A stretch of DNA of 64,000 nt from Pseudomonadota bacterium. GTDB taxonomy: Bacteria; Pseudomonadota; Alphaproteobacteria; Reyranellales; Reyranellaceae. The stretch lies in assembly GCA_018242505.1 (NCBI GenBank), contig JAFEBU010000040.1:1-64000 (forward strand). The letters run 5' to 3'. The position numbers were made by a program, and so were the translations under genes. Positions 24,647-35,205 of this stretch are shown in pieces. Numbering within the stretch: the stretch's first letter is position 1; each line of letters starts with the position of its first letter. Under the pieces are notes generated by a model that had not been told where the DNA came from, did no database searches, and worked only from the letters and a program-made list of their open reading frames with translations.

Positions 24647-26505
24647 CAGAAGGCCTGTCCAATGCTGACATAGATGCCGAACGGCGCATCTCCCGCGCGC
24701 TTGTTCAGCGGAAAGCCAACATCGAGCCGTGCCGGCCCGAAGCTCGTATAGTAGCGCACGCCGACGCCGGTGCCGACCCGCGGCGTCATCTCGGAGAAAT
24801 CGGGCAAGGTCTTCGAGTAGGCGCCGCCGGCATCGACGAAGGCCACCACCCCGAACGACTGGCCGATGCGCTGGCGGAATTCGAGGCTCGCCTCGACCAG
24901 GCTGGCGCCGCCCATCGGATTGTTGAAGGCGTCGCGCGGACCCGCGGACTGATAGGTGAAGCCGCGGATGGAACCGCCACCGCCGGCATAGAACGCCTTG
25001 TCGGGCGGGACCATGGTGCTGGTGCCGCCGGGCATGGAGCCAAAAGCGGCGCGGCCGGCGATCACGCTACGACCGTTGCCGCTCACATCGAGATAGGTCG
25101 TGCCGACAAGCTTGGCGATGGCGAAGAGGTTGTTGCCGTGATTGAGGTCGGCGTAAGGCGCGACGTTGAGCATGAGCTTGTAGCCTCGCGTCGGGTCGAG
25201 GTCGTTGTTGGCCTCGTTCAAGGTCGCCGACAGGGGCACGCCGAAGAGATTGTAGTACGCCGTCGTACCGGACTGCTCGATCTGGGACGTTTCGTAGCTG
25301 AGGCCGGCCGAGACCCGCCAGTGGGACGAGATCGTCCGGTTCAGCCCGACGCCGAAGAGGACCGCCTTGCGGGTATAGGCGGGGTAGACCTCGCGCAATG
25401 CCTGCCCCGAAGCCGTGGCATCCTGTCCCGCGATCCACCAATCCGGCTTGAGGAAGTCCGCCCGCAGGCCATAGCCGAGATCGTCCGGCATCGTGCCCTG
25501 GCCGATATGGTTCGCCATCGCCGACAGCCGCAGGCTCTCGGCCTGGCCGAACAGGTTGCGATGCAGCCAGTAGGCATTCACGCTGGCGCCGAGGATGGTC
25601 TCGTAGGCGGCTCCGAAGCCGAAGGAACGAGGGGGTCGATCCTCGAGCCCGACCTCGATCGGCAACTCGCCCTTGGCATCGAGGCTGGTCGCGGGCTTCA
25701 TGCGCACCGCGCTGAAGACGCCGAGCGCCGTCAGCTTGTCGCGAAGCGCGGTCACCTTGTCGGGCGTATACGGATCGCCCTGCTTGAACGGCACGCGCTT
25801 CTGCAAATAGACGGTATCGACCTTCTCGGTGCCGGAGAACTGGACCGGGCCCATGGTGGCCACCGGTCCGGGCTGCAGAAAGTAGGTGACGTGCGCTTCG
25901 CGCGTGGCATGGTCGATCACGACCTCGCGCCGCGTGACCTTCGCGAGCGCATAGCCGCGATTGCGCACCTGGTCGAGGATCTGGTTCTCGGTACTGATGA
26001 TCACGCCCGCGTCGGCGGGCTGGCCGGGCTGAAGCGCCAGCTTGCTGCGGTCGAGCGCCGCGCCGTCGACGATGTCTTTCGGGCCGTCGATGTTGAGATC
26101 GACAACCTTGTAGACCGGACCGGTGGCGATCTTGATCTCGAAATCGGCTTTGGCCGAGTCCGGCTGGCTCTCGATCGCATCGAGGGCGCTAGCCTCGTCG
26201 ATCGGCTGGTTGCCGACCGTGGCGACCACGCGCGCATCGTAGTAGCCGCGCGAGCGCAGGGCCGACGCCAGCCGGCTGCGGTGCGCCTGCGCGGCTTGCA
26301 GCAGCGCGAGCGCATCACCGGAGATCGGCTGATCCTTGTCCAGGCCTTCCGAGAGTTGCTTCAGCTCCTCGGCCATCTCCTTGTCGCCCACGACGGTGAG
26401 CGAGATCTGGCCGGTGCGTGCCTCGGCGACAGCGCATGCCAGAACAACCGCCAGCATCGCAGTCGAAAAACGGCCGAGCCAGAGGATCCCGGTTCGCCGT
26501 TGCAT
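24646..26505 (-). CDS. tamA: Outer-membrane assembly factor TamA (Omp85 family)
   Basis: A 619-residue outer-membrane protein. The N-terminus MQRRTGILWLGRFSTAMLAVVL...AVAEA is a signal peptide. Three POTRA-like units follow (about residues 30-275), the third with LQKRVPFKQGDPYTPDKVTALRDKL. The C-terminal 16-strand barrel (about 290-619) contains the Omp85 pattern RGFTYQSAGPRD, the lid-lock RGF motif, and ends in IYVSIGQAF with the terminal phenylalanine recognised by the BAM machine. ATG at 26505 gives the signal peptide and has GAGGGAGATC upstream; the longer frame to 26724 does not look secreted. The tamA-tamB order is standard. Confidence 0.92.
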   Translation of the reverse strand: MQRRTGILWLGRFSTAMLAVVLACAVAEARTGQISLTVVGDKEMAEELKQLSEGLDKDQPISGDALALLQAAQAHRSRLASALRSRGYYDARVVATVGNQPIDEASALDAIESQPDSAKADFEIKIATGPVYKVVDLNIDGPKDIVDGAALDRSKLALQPGQPADAGVIISTENQILDQVRNRGYALAKVTRREVVIDHATREAHVTYFLQPGPVATMGPVQFSGTEKVDTVYLQKRVPFKQGDPYTPDKVTALRDKLTALGVFSAVRMKPATSLDAKGELPIEVGLEDRPPRSFGFGAAYETILGASVNAYWLHRNLFGQAESLRLSAMANHIGQGTMPDDLGYGLRADFLKPDWWIAGQDATASGQALREVYPAYTRKAVLFGVGLNRTISSHWRVSAGLSYETSQIEQSGTTAYYNLFGVPLSATLNEANNDLDPTRGYKLMLNVAPYADLNHGNNLFAIAKLVGTTYLDVSGNGRSVIAGRAAFGSMPGGTSTMVPPDKAFYAGGGGSIRGFTYQSAGPRDAFNNPMGGASLVEASLEFRQRIGQSFGVVAFVDAGGAYSKTLPDFSEMTPRVGTGVGVRYYTSFGPARLDVGFPLNKRAGDAPFGIYVSIGQAF

Positions 26506-26581
26506 GATCTCCCTCGTCAGACCGGCAAGCATAACAACAGTATGAAGCCTAACGCGGAATGTGTGGACAGGCTGCGCGACA

Positions 26582-27610
26582 TCAGCGGCCAAATACCTCT
26601 TTCCAGCTTCGCGCAACGCCGAGCGTCCTGGCGTGATAGACACCGCGCGCGACGGCACGCGCCAGGCAGTCAGCCGCCAGCGTCCCGATCTCGCCCGGCG
26701 CCAGGGGATCGACGCCAAGGTCATGGCGGCCGGTGGCGATGGCGAACACAGTATCGCCGTCTTGCGGTGTATGAACAGGACGAATTGCTCGCGCCAGTCC
26801 GTCCTGGGCCATCACGGCCAGACGCTGCACGGCAGCCTTGTCGAGCCGTGCATTGGTGGCGACCACGGCGATGGTCGTATTGGCGCGCGGATCGTGCCGT
26901 ACGGCATCCGCCGGATCGTGCGTGAGATCGGCGCGCGCATGCGAAACGGGGAGCCCGATGCCATGCGGCGGCGGACCAAGGCCGCCGAACTCGTCCCCCT
27001 GCTCAAGCGCCCATGCCCAGAAATGCGGCATGTCGCCCAAGGTCGTGTAGCCGCGCGCGTTGACGGCGACCAGCGCGCCGACTTGCAAGCCGCTCTGCGG
27101 ATCGACGGCCGACGCGCTGCCGAGCCCGCCCTTGAGATTGCCGGCCTTGGCGCCCATGCCCGCGCCTGCATTCCCGAGGACGAAGTCGCGAGCCGCCAAG
27201 CCGGTCGCCTGGTAGCCAAGCTCGCGGTAGGGCGGCCAATCCCACGTCTTGTCGCCGCCGTTCAGCAGGTCGAACAGGATCGCCGCCGGCACGATCGGCA
27301 CCACGATGTCGCCGATGGCAACGCCCCTGCCCCGTTCGCGCAGCCAGCGCATGACGCCATCGGCAGCCGAGAGACCGAAGGCCGAGCCGCCGGAAAGGCA
27401 GATCGCGTCGATCCGATCGACGCGGCAGGAAGGATCGAGCAGGTCCGTCTCGCGCGTGCCCGGCGCGCCGCCGCGCACATCGACTGAAGCAACGGACGGC
27501 GCCTCGCACAGAACGACGCTCACGCCCGAACGCAGCGTCTCGTCCTCGGCGTTGCCGACGAGGAGTCCCTCCACGTCGGTGATCAGGTTGCGTGGCCCTG
27601 CTTTCAACAT
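26582..27610 (-). CDS. P1 family peptidase (DmpA/BapA-like, family S58)
   Basis: A 342-residue Ntn-like hydrolase related to D-Ala-aminopeptidase/esterase DmpA and beta-aminopeptidase BapA. Conserved parts include LITDVEGLLVGNAED (residues 8-22), GGAPGTRETDLLDP (about 48-61), AICLSGGSAFGLSAADGVM, GAKAGNLKGGLGSAS and NTTIAVVATNARLDK (about 247-261). The family self-cleaves before a serine or threonine nucleophile; here the candidate is a Thr in ANTTIAV, whereas DmpA uses Ser250. It therefore probably matures into two chains. Natural substrates of these enzymes are uncertain. Its start overlaps the stop of the RlmI-like gene (TGATG), and tamA begins 76 nt downstream. Confidence 0.88.
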   Translation of the reverse strand: MLKAGPRNLITDVEGLLVGNAEDETLRSGVSVVLCEAPSVASVDVRGGAPGTRETDLLDPSCRVDRIDAICLSGGSAFGLSAADGVMRWLRERGRGVAIGDIVVPIVPAAILFDLLNGGDKTWDWPPYRELGYQATGLAARDFVLGNAGAGMGAKAGNLKGGLGSASAVDPQSGLQVGALVAVNARGYTTLGDMPHFWAWALEQGDEFGGLGPPPHGIGLPVSHARADLTHDPADAVRHDPRANTTIAVVATNARLDKAAVQRLAVMAQDGLARAIRPVHTPQDGDTVFAIATGRHDLGVDPLAPGEIGTLAADCLARAVARGVYHARTLGVARSWKEVFGR

Positions 27611-28803
27611 CAGTCGAGCTGCAGAGCGAGAGCCTTGAGATAGGCAGTCTCGGGCAGGTTGGGATGGACGGGATGATCGAGTGCCGCGCCCGAGCTCCTG
27701 AGGATGCGGCCCGTGCGCTCGCCATCGCGCAGCCCGCGCCGCACCTGGTCGGCGAAGAGCACAGGATCGACGAGATGCGAGCAGGAAGCGACGAACAGGA
27801 AGCCGCCCCGCGCGACCAGAGGCGCCGCGAGCCGCACCAGCTTGCGATACCCCTGGGCGCCGGTCTTCAGATCCTTGCGGCTCTTCACGAAGGCCGGCGG
27901 ATCGCAGATCACGACGTCGAACTTCCGCGCCGACGTGCCGCCAAGCTTCTCCAGCGTCTCGAATGCCTCGCCCTTCTGGAACGAGACGACCTTGTCGACA
28001 CCGTTGAGCTTCGCCGCTTCCCGGGCCGAGTCGAGCGCCGTCGCGGAGCGATCGACACAGAGCACAGACTGCGCGCCTTCCTTGGCCGCCAGCACGCCGA
28101 AGCCGCCGGTGTAGCTGTAGACATCGAGCACGCGCGCATCCTTCGCCAGACCCGCCATGAACCGCCGGTTGTCGCGCTGGTCGTAGAACCAGCCGGTTTT
28201 CTGGCCTCCGGACAGGTCGGCCACGAACTTCGCCCCGTTCTCGATCAGCTCGATCGGGCCCGCGGCCTCGCCCTTGGCAACCACGACCTCGCGCTTGAGG
28301 CCTTCGAGCTCGCGCACCGGCGAATCATTCTTGAGCACGATGGTCTTCGGCGACAGCTCGGCCTCCAGCGCTTCCAGCAGCACCGGCGTCAGCGCGTCCA
28401 TACCTGCGCTATTGACCTGCATGACCAGCGCATCGCCGAAGCGATCGACGATCACGCCAGGCAAGCCATCGGCCTCGGCGTGGATCAGTCGATAGTAAGG
28501 CACGCCGATCAGCCGATCGCGCAAGGCGACAGCCCGGGCGAGCCGGCGACCAAAGAAGAGAGCGTCGACGACCGCCTCGGGATTCGAGGTGAGAAGCCGC
28601 GCCGCGATCAGGGAATGCGGATTGAAGGTCACAAGTCCCAGCGCCTCGCCCCCGGGCGCGCGCAGAATGGCGAGCGATCCCCCCGGCAGCGCCTTGGTCT
28701 CGGCGTCCATCAGGATCTCGTTGGAGAAGGCCCAGGGATGGCCGGCACGGACGCGGCGATCCTCGCCGGCGCGCAACAACACGCTGGGCAATTTCTTGGC
28801 CAC
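27610..28803 (-). CDS. RlmI-like class I rRNA methyltransferase (PUA + SAM domain)
   Basis: A 397-residue RNA methyltransferase related to RlmI, which makes 5-methylcytosine in 23S rRNA (m5C1962 in E. coli). The N-terminal PUA domain begins VLLRAGEDRRVRAGHPWAFSNEI (about residues 8-30). An EEHD-like linker follows, with YRLIHAEADGLPGVIVDRFGD. The Rossmann SAM domain contains VLDVYSYTGGFGVLAAKEGA (motif I, about 222-241), VLCVDRS, and DVVICDPPAFVKS (motif IV, about 296-308), then SCSHLV, where the cysteine is the expected catalytic residue. The start is GTG at 28803, with GGGAGAG upstream. Whether the target is exactly C1962 is inferred. Confidence 0.87.
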   Translation of the reverse strand: MAKKLPSVLLRAGEDRRVRAGHPWAFSNEILMDAETKALPGGSLAILRAPGGEALGLVTFNPHSLIAARLLTSNPEAVVDALFFGRRLARAVALRDRLIGVPYYRLIHAEADGLPGVIVDRFGDALVMQVNSAGMDALTPVLLEALEAELSPKTIVLKNDSPVRELEGLKREVVVAKGEAAGPIELIENGAKFVADLSGGQKTGWFYDQRDNRRFMAGLAKDARVLDVYSYTGGFGVLAAKEGAQSVLCVDRSATALDSAREAAKLNGVDKVVSFQKGEAFETLEKLGGTSARKFDVVICDPPAFVKSRKDLKTGAQGYRKLVRLAAPLVARGGFLFVASCSHLVDPVLFADQVRRGLRDGERTGRILRSSGAALDHPVHPNLPETAYLKALALQLD

Positions 28804-28805
28804 TC

Positions 28806-30485
28806 CTACTCTCCCTTGGCAAGGCCATCGCGCCGTGGATCGGCGGCCCCCTCCCAGCCCTCGCCGCTGCGGCGAATGGCTGCCAGGCCGCCTTCAAGAC
28901 GGCTGACTTGTACTTCATGGCCAAGAGAGCGCAAGGCGCCTGCCTTCGCCGTGAGCGAGGGCACGTCCTCTAGGATGGTCGTCGGCCCGTTCATGTTGAG
29001 AATGCGCGGCAAGGCAAGCGCCTCCCTCGGCGAGAGGTTCCAGTCGAGCATGCCGATCAGGGCCTGCAGCGTGTCGCCGATAATGCGCGGACCGCCGGCC
29101 GAGCCGACGGCGATGACCAGCGCGCGATCCTTGTCGAGCACGAGCGTCGGCGACATGGAGGAGCGCGGCCGCTTGCCCGGCTGCACGCGATTGGCCACCG
29201 GTCGGCCGTCGATCTGCGGCACGGCGGAGAAGTCGGTGAGTTCGTTGTTGAGGATGAAGCCTCCCACCATCATCTGCGCGCCGAACGCCTGTTCGATGGT
29301 GGTGGTGAAGGAGACGGCATTGCCCCAGCGGTCGACGATGGTCATATGGCTGGTGCCGTGCTCGGGATAATTGGGATCGCCAGGCGCCGCCCTGCCCATG
29401 CTCTTGTCGGGCGAGATCAACTTGCGACGCTGGTCGATGTAGGCCGGCGCCAGGAGCTTGGCGACCGGCACATCGACAAACGCCGGATCGCCGAGATAGC
29501 GATTGCGATCGGCGAACGCGAGTCGGCTGGCCTCCGCGATGAGATGCAGCGAGCGCAAGTCGTTGGGCTGGTCGTCGGCGAGCTTGAAGGGTTCGAGCAA
29601 TGCCAGCGCCTGCAGCACGGCGACGCCGCCCGATGACGGCGGCGGCATGCCACAGACGATCCAGACCCGATAGGGGCCGCACACCGCCTCGCGCTTGATC
29701 GGCCGATAAGCCGCAAGATCGGCCATCGACAAGGTGCCGGGGCGCTTGTTGCCCTGCACGCGCGCCACGATCTCCTCGGCGACCGGGCCTTCATAGAGGG
29801 CTCCCGGTCCCTCTTCGGCGAGTCGCTGCATCGTGTCGGCAAGCGCGGGATTGACCACGCGCTCGCCCACTGCCTTGGGCGCACCATCGGCGGTGTAATA
29901 GGTCGCGCGCGCCGCGGGATCATCCCGAAAGGTCGTGATCCTTTTCAGCCAGTCGGCCAGGCGCGGCGAGACAGCATAGCCGTTGCGGGCGAGATCGATC
30001 GCCGGCGCGAAAAGATCCTTCCAGGCGCGCTTGCCGTGCTCCTTGTGGGCGAGATCGAGCAGCGCCACGGCACCCGGGACGCCGACCGACACACCCGACG
30101 CGACAGCTTCGGGAAACGGCATCGGCCGCATCCTCGAAGGACCCGCCGTCAGGAACATGTCGGCCGTGGCGCCCGCGGGTGCCGTCTCGCGGCCGTCATA
30201 GACGCTGATCGTGCGTGATGCAGCATCGTAATAGAGCAGGAAACCGCCGCCGCCGATGCCCGACGACTGCGGCTCGACGACGCCCAGCGCCATCTGCACG
30301 GCGACCGCGGCGTCGATGGCGGTGCCGCCCTGACGCAGCATCTCGAGACCCGCCTCGACCGCGAGCGGATGAGCCGCCGCAACCATCGCCTTCGTTGCTG
30401 CTTGCCGCTGCGCCGAAGCGGGCGGAGCCAGCCCGCACGCGGCCCAGAAGGCCAGAACGGCGAGGAGCGGACGGCGAGCGATCAT
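28806..30485 (-). CDS. ggt: Gamma-glutamyltransferase
   Basis: A 559-residue periplasmic enzyme that hydrolyses or transfers the gamma-glutamyl group of glutathione and related peptides. The N-terminus MIARRPLLAVLAFWAACGLAPPASA is a signal peptide. The large-subunit part includes AAHPLAVEAGLEMLRQGGTAIDAAVA (about 34-59) and GIGGGGFLLYYD. The autocleavage site is EHGTSHMTIVD (about residues 366-376), where the threonine of GTSHM becomes the new N-terminus and nucleophile. The small subunit contains NNELTDFS and GSAGGPRIIGD. The C-terminus EGGLAAIRR...GAADPRRDG is typical. It sits between the Tam methyltransferase (4-nt overlap) and the RlmI-like gene (2-nt gap). Confidence 0.93.
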   Translation of the reverse strand: MIARRPLLAVLAFWAACGLAPPASAQRQAATKAMVAAAHPLAVEAGLEMLRQGGTAIDAAVAVQMALGVVEPQSSGIGGGGFLLYYDAASRTISVYDGRETAPAGATADMFLTAGPSRMRPMPFPEAVASGVSVGVPGAVALLDLAHKEHGKRAWKDLFAPAIDLARNGYAVSPRLADWLKRITTFRDDPAARATYYTADGAPKAVGERVVNPALADTMQRLAEEGPGALYEGPVAEEIVARVQGNKRPGTLSMADLAAYRPIKREAVCGPYRVWIVCGMPPPSSGGVAVLQALALLEPFKLADDQPNDLRSLHLIAEASRLAFADRNRYLGDPAFVDVPVAKLLAPAYIDQRRKLISPDKSMGRAAPGDPNYPEHGTSHMTIVDRWGNAVSFTTTIEQAFGAQMMVGGFILNNELTDFSAVPQIDGRPVANRVQPGKRPRSSMSPTLVLDKDRALVIAVGSAGGPRIIGDTLQALIGMLDWNLSPREALALPRILNMNGPTTILEDVPSLTAKAGALRSLGHEVQVSRLEGGLAAIRRSGEGWEGAADPRRDGLAKGE

Positions 30486-31291
30486 GCGCGGCGGGCGACG
30501 ATGAACAGTCGTCGGAAAGGAAAGAGCGTGATGCCGTCGGCGCGCGTGGGATAGGCCTCGGCCGTCATGCGGGCGTAGGTCTCGTAGAAGGCCGTGCGCT
30601 CGGACGGGTCCAGCGCTTCGAGGAACGGCCGCAGTCCCGTCGAGGCGGTGTACTGCGCCACCGGATCCTTGCCCGTGAGCGCTTGCTGATAGATCGTCTC
30701 CCAGACCTCGAGCTCCGACGAGAGCGGCTTCAGGGTGTCATAGTAGCGTGCCGGTTCGTGCACCCGCGCAATACCGCCGATGCCGGCGAGCTTGTCGCGC
30801 CACGGTCCTGCCTCCGCCGCCTTGTGCATCAGTGCGTGCGAAGGCGCGTCGTGGTTGCGCGGCATCTGGATCGCAAGCTGGCCGCCCGACGGCAGCCGCC
30901 GCATCAACCCGGGAAACAGGTCGATATGGTCGGGAAGCCATTGATAGGCGGCGTTGCTGTAGAGAACGGATGGTGGCGCCTCGGGCTTGAAGGCCGCGAG
31001 GTCTCCCTTCGCGAAGGTCACCCGCTTGTCGGGCGTCTGCATTCTTGCCTTGGCGAGCATCTCATCCGAAGAGTCGATGCCGATCACACGGCTTTCCGTA
31101 AACCGTTCGGCAAGGACGCGCGAGATGTTGCCGGCGCCGCAGCCCAGGTCGTAGATCGCATGCCCCGGCCGCCGGCCGTTCGCAGGATCGAGGCGGCCCA
31201 TCAGATCGAGCGCCGGCCGCATGCGGGCGTCGGCGAACTTGAGATAGAGGTTGGCGTCCCACACGGTTGAAGCGAGCTGCTGCACGATCAT
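30482..31291 (-). CDS. tam: Trans-aconitate 2-methyltransferase-like protein
   Basis: A 269-residue class I SAM methyltransferase matching E. coli Tam, which methylates trans-aconitate, a spontaneous aconitase inhibitor. The SAM-binding motif AIYDLGCGAGNISRVLAERF is near residues 45-64, VIGIDSSDEMLAKAR follows, and the family-specific YSNAAYQWLPDH (about 110-121) is present. The start ATG at 31291 lies in the stop of the AhpD-like gene (ATGA) and follows GAGGAGCA, so the longer frame upstream is not used. The stop overlaps the gamma-glutamyltransferase start. Substrate is inferred from the family. Confidence 0.85.
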   Translation of the reverse strand: MIVQQLASTVWDANLYLKFADARMRPALDLMGRLDPANGRRPGHAIYDLGCGAGNISRVLAERFTESRVIGIDSSDEMLAKARMQTPDKRVTFAKGDLAAFKPEAPPSVLYSNAAYQWLPDHIDLFPGLMRRLPSGGQLAIQMPRNHDAPSHALMHKAAEAGPWRDKLAGIGGIARVHEPARYYDTLKPLSSELEVWETIYQQALTGKDPVAQYTASTGLRPFLEALDPSERTAFYETYARMTAEAYPTRADGITLFPFRRLFIVARRA

Positions 31292-31686
31292 TGCTCCTCG
31301 AACGCCGGATCGACGGGAACGCGATAGGCCATGGCGATCTTGTTGCCCTTCTGCGCCGCCAGCACGACGGCCATGAACTCCTCGTGCATGTCCTCGGTCA
31401 TGCCTTTGCGGCGCGCCATCGCCCCATGCGAGGCGATGCAGTATTCGCACTGATTGGCGATGCTCACCGCGAGATAGATCAACTCCTTGACGAGCGGATC
31501 GAGCTTGCCGGGCACGAAGGCCGCCTTCATCTCGGCCGCGAAGCGCTCCATCACCAAAGGATGGCGCGCCAACGCCTTCCAGACATTGTTGATGTTGGCC
31601 GGATCGATGTTGCGCGCCGCGGCGATGCCTTCGACGACAGCTTTGGCACGTGGCTCCATATCCTTGTACTCGATGAGCTTGGGCAT
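31288..31686 (-). CDS. Carboxymuconolactone decarboxylase/AhpD-like protein
   Basis: A 132-residue all-helical protein of the CMD/AhpD family. The redox-type motif ANQCEYCIASH contains a C-x-x-C pair followed three residues later by histidine, as in AhpD-like peroxidase-associated proteins, so a thiol redox role is more likely than lactone decarboxylation. The start at ATG 31686 (MPKLIEYKDM) is preceded by GGGAGCAGTC; the upstream in-frame sequence is part of the terminator after phaB. It is the first gene of the set running to the gamma-glutamyltransferase. Confidence 0.85.
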   Translation of the reverse strand: MPKLIEYKDMEPRAKAVVEGIAAARNIDPANINNVWKALARHPLVMERFAAEMKAAFVPGKLDPLVKELIYLAVSIANQCEYCIASHGAMARRKGMTEDMHEEFMAVVLAAQKGNKIAMAYRVPVDPAFEEQ

Positions 31687-31699
31687 GACTGCTCCCGAC

Positions 31700-31727
31700 A
31701 AAAAAGGGCCGGCGACTTTGCCGGCCC
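31700..31727 (-). terminator. Rho-independent terminator after phaB
   Basis: Read on the minus strand, GGGCCGGC, loop AAAGTC, GCCGGCCC, then six T residues: a perfect 8-bp GC stem with a T-tract. It ends the phaB transcript 29 nt after its stop and separates it from the AhpD-like gene. Confidence 0.88.
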
Positions 31728-31755
31728 CTATCCTATCCATGTCGATGCGGCACCG

Positions 31756-32481
31756 TCAGTACATGTGCTGGCCGCCGTTGATCGACAGCGTCGAGCCGGT
31801 GATGAACCCCGCATCGTCGGCGATCAGGAACAGGACGCCGCGCGCTATCTCGTCCGCCTTGCCCAGCCGGCCGACGGGAATCTTGGCGATGATCTTCTCC
31901 AGAACATTGGCCGGCACCGCCGAGACCATGTCCGTGTCGGTATAGCCCGGCGCGATTGCGTTCACGGTAACGCCCTTGGCGGCGCCCTCCTGGGCCAGCG
32001 CCTTGGTGAAGCCGTGGATGCCTGACTTGGCGGCAGCGTAATTCACCTGGCCGTACTGGCCGCCCTGGCCGTTGATCGAACCGATGTTGACGATGCGGCC
32101 GAAGCCACGCTGGTTCATGCCGTCCCACACTGCCTTGCTGACGTTGAAGCAGGAACCGAGGTTGGTGTCGATCACGGCGTCCCACATGCTGCGGTCGAGT
32201 CGGCGCATGGTCCCGTCGCGCGTAATGCCGGCATTGTTGATGACGATCTCGATCGGCCCGAGATCCTTCTCGATTTGCGACACCGCTTCTTTGACCGCGG
32301 CATAGTCACTGACATCGAACTTGTAGACCGGAATGCCGGTTTCCTCCTTGAAGGCGGTGGCGGCCACGTCGTTACCGGCATAATTGGCGGCAACCAGATA
32401 CCCTCGAAGCTTCAGCATTTTGGATATGGCTGCGCCAATTCCGCGCGTCCCGCCGGTCACTAATGCCACTCGTCCAGCCAT
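31756..32481 (-). CDS. phaB: Acetoacetyl-CoA reductase PhaB
   Basis: A 241-residue short-chain dehydrogenase that reduces acetoacetyl-CoA to (R)-3-hydroxybutyryl-CoA with NADPH, the second step to polyhydroxybutyrate and also an entry step of the ethylmalonyl-CoA pathway. The cofactor loop is VTGGTRGIG (residues 8-16), the structural NNAG is near 87-90, and the catalytic Ser/Tyr/Lys are in NIGSINGQGGQYGQVNYAAAKSG (about 134-156). FITGSTLSINGGQHMY at the C-terminus is typical of PhaB, not FabG. GGGAGGAAACA precedes the ATG. A strong terminator follows. Confidence 0.93.
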   Translation of the reverse strand: MAGRVALVTGGTRGIGAAISKMLKLRGYLVAANYAGNDVAATAFKEETGIPVYKFDVSDYAAVKEAVSQIEKDLGPIEIVINNAGITRDGTMRRLDRSMWDAVIDTNLGSCFNVSKAVWDGMNQRGFGRIVNIGSINGQGGQYGQVNYAAAKSGIHGFTKALAQEGAAKGVTVNAIAPGYTDTDMVSAVPANVLEKIIAKIPVGRLGKADEIARGVLFLIADDAGFITGSTLSINGGQHMY

Positions 32482-32548
32482 TGTTTCCTCCCTGACTCAA
32501 TCAACGGCACTGTAGCCGGAGTCATGGGGGCAGAGGCAAGCAATGCGA

Positions 32549-33781
32549 TCAATCGCAGACCATTTGCGGTTGATGCGTGAGAGCGACAGCTTGTGACATG
32601 ACAATGACGAGCGCCTGCGCGGCAAAGCCCGCCACAGCGAGATAGAGGCAAGCTTCGGCGCCGAAGGCACCGCCGACCGCCGCACCCAGCGCCGACCCCA
32701 ACGGCCGCGCGCCATAAGCCATGATATTGATGGCTGAGACGCGGCCAAGCAAGCGCGGCGGCGTCACGGACTGGCGCAGCGTCGTCGTGCTGATGACCCA
32801 GATGATCGGACCGGCGCCCAACAGGAAGAAGCTGAGGCCCGCAAGGATAGGCGTGGGAAAGACGGTCGTGAGCGCCATCACGCCCGAAGCCACCAGGCCG
32901 GTAACGGGACCGAGGCCGATCACGCTGCCGAAGGGTAGCCGGCGCATGACGCGTGTCGCCAGCAGCGCTCCGGAGATCATTCCGACGCCATACATGCCGA
33001 GCACCAGGCCGACGCCGGATGCCGATAGGCCCAGCCGATGCACGGCGTAGGGTACGAACACGGCCAGGATCAGGAAGAACGCGGTGTTGAAGATGAACTG
33101 CGTGACGAAGACCGGCCGCAGCAACTCGTGCCGGAAGACGAAGGCCGCACCCTCCTTGATGTCGTGGAGCGGATGGCGACGATGGACGGGCGCGCGGGGC
33201 GGCTCGAACAACCCCGCCAGCAGGGCGACGGCCATGATCGAAAGTGCGGCGGCGCAGCCGAAGGCTGGCGCGGCGCCGATCCAGCCGACAAGAAGGCCGC
33301 CCAAGGCCGGCCCGCCGGCGAAGGCGACAGTGCGGGCAAGCTCGATGCGCGCGTTCGCGGCCGGCAGCGCCGCTGGCGGGACCAGCGACGGCACAAGCGC
33401 CGGAGCGGCAACGCTGTAGACCACCGTGCCGCAGACTGCGATGAAGCCGAGCACAGCCAGCAGCGGCATGCCGAGAACGCCGAACCAGAGGGCGGCCAGG
33501 ATGGCAAGAAGCGACGCCGTTCGCAGGGCCTCGGCACCAGCCATGAGCCAGGGCCGCGACAGACGATCCGCCAGCAGGCCGGCCGGGATGGCGAACAGGA
33601 CGAACGGCAAGGTAAGTGCGGTCTGCAGCGCGCCCGTCTCGCCTTCGCCCGCACCCAGCAGCAGCACGGCGACGATCGGTGCTGCGGCCAGTGCCACTTG
33701 TTCGGCCGATTGCGCGGCGAGGTTCGACCAGGCCAGCCGATTGAAGGTCGGCGGAAGCGCTTCGCCAGAGGACGAAGACAT
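32549..33781 (-). CDS. MFS transporter, EntS-like
   Basis: A 410-residue inner-membrane protein with about 12 hydrophobic segments in two halves, of the major facilitator group that includes the enterobactin exporter EntS and other drug/metabolite exporters. The loop motif after helix 2 reads GLLADRLSRPWLM (about 73-85), matching the MFS G-x-x-x-D-R-x-x-R/K signature, and a similar loop appears in the second half (ATRVMRRLPFGS). It sits between phaA and phaB on the same strand, which is an unusual place for a transporter. Substrate unknown. Confidence 0.85.
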   Translation of the reverse strand: MSSSSGEALPPTFNRLAWSNLAAQSAEQVALAAAPIVAVLLLGAGEGETGALQTALTLPFVLFAIPAGLLADRLSRPWLMAGAEALRTASLLAILAALWFGVLGMPLLAVLGFIAVCGTVVYSVAAPALVPSLVPPAALPAANARIELARTVAFAGGPALGGLLVGWIGAAPAFGCAAALSIMAVALLAGLFEPPRAPVHRRHPLHDIKEGAAFVFRHELLRPVFVTQFIFNTAFFLILAVFVPYAVHRLGLSASGVGLVLGMYGVGMISGALLATRVMRRLPFGSVIGLGPVTGLVASGVMALTTVFPTPILAGLSFFLLGAGPIIWVISTTTLRQSVTPPRLLGRVSAINIMAYGARPLGSALGAAVGGAFGAEACLYLAVAGFAAQALVIVMSQAVALTHQPQMVCD

Positions 33782-33930
33782 GAGGGACTCCCGGGTTCAC
33801 GTTGCCGCGAACCTAGGAACCCGATCGCTGCCGTTCTATCCGCAAGCGGCGGCGTATTGTCGTCTGGACCGCACGCATCTTGCGCGCTCACACGCGCGAG
33901 CGGGCTGGCAGCCCTCGGTCCGGAACAAGA

Positions 33931-35190
<1,260 letters not shown>

Positions 35191-35205
35191 TCAGGATGAC
35201 ACGAC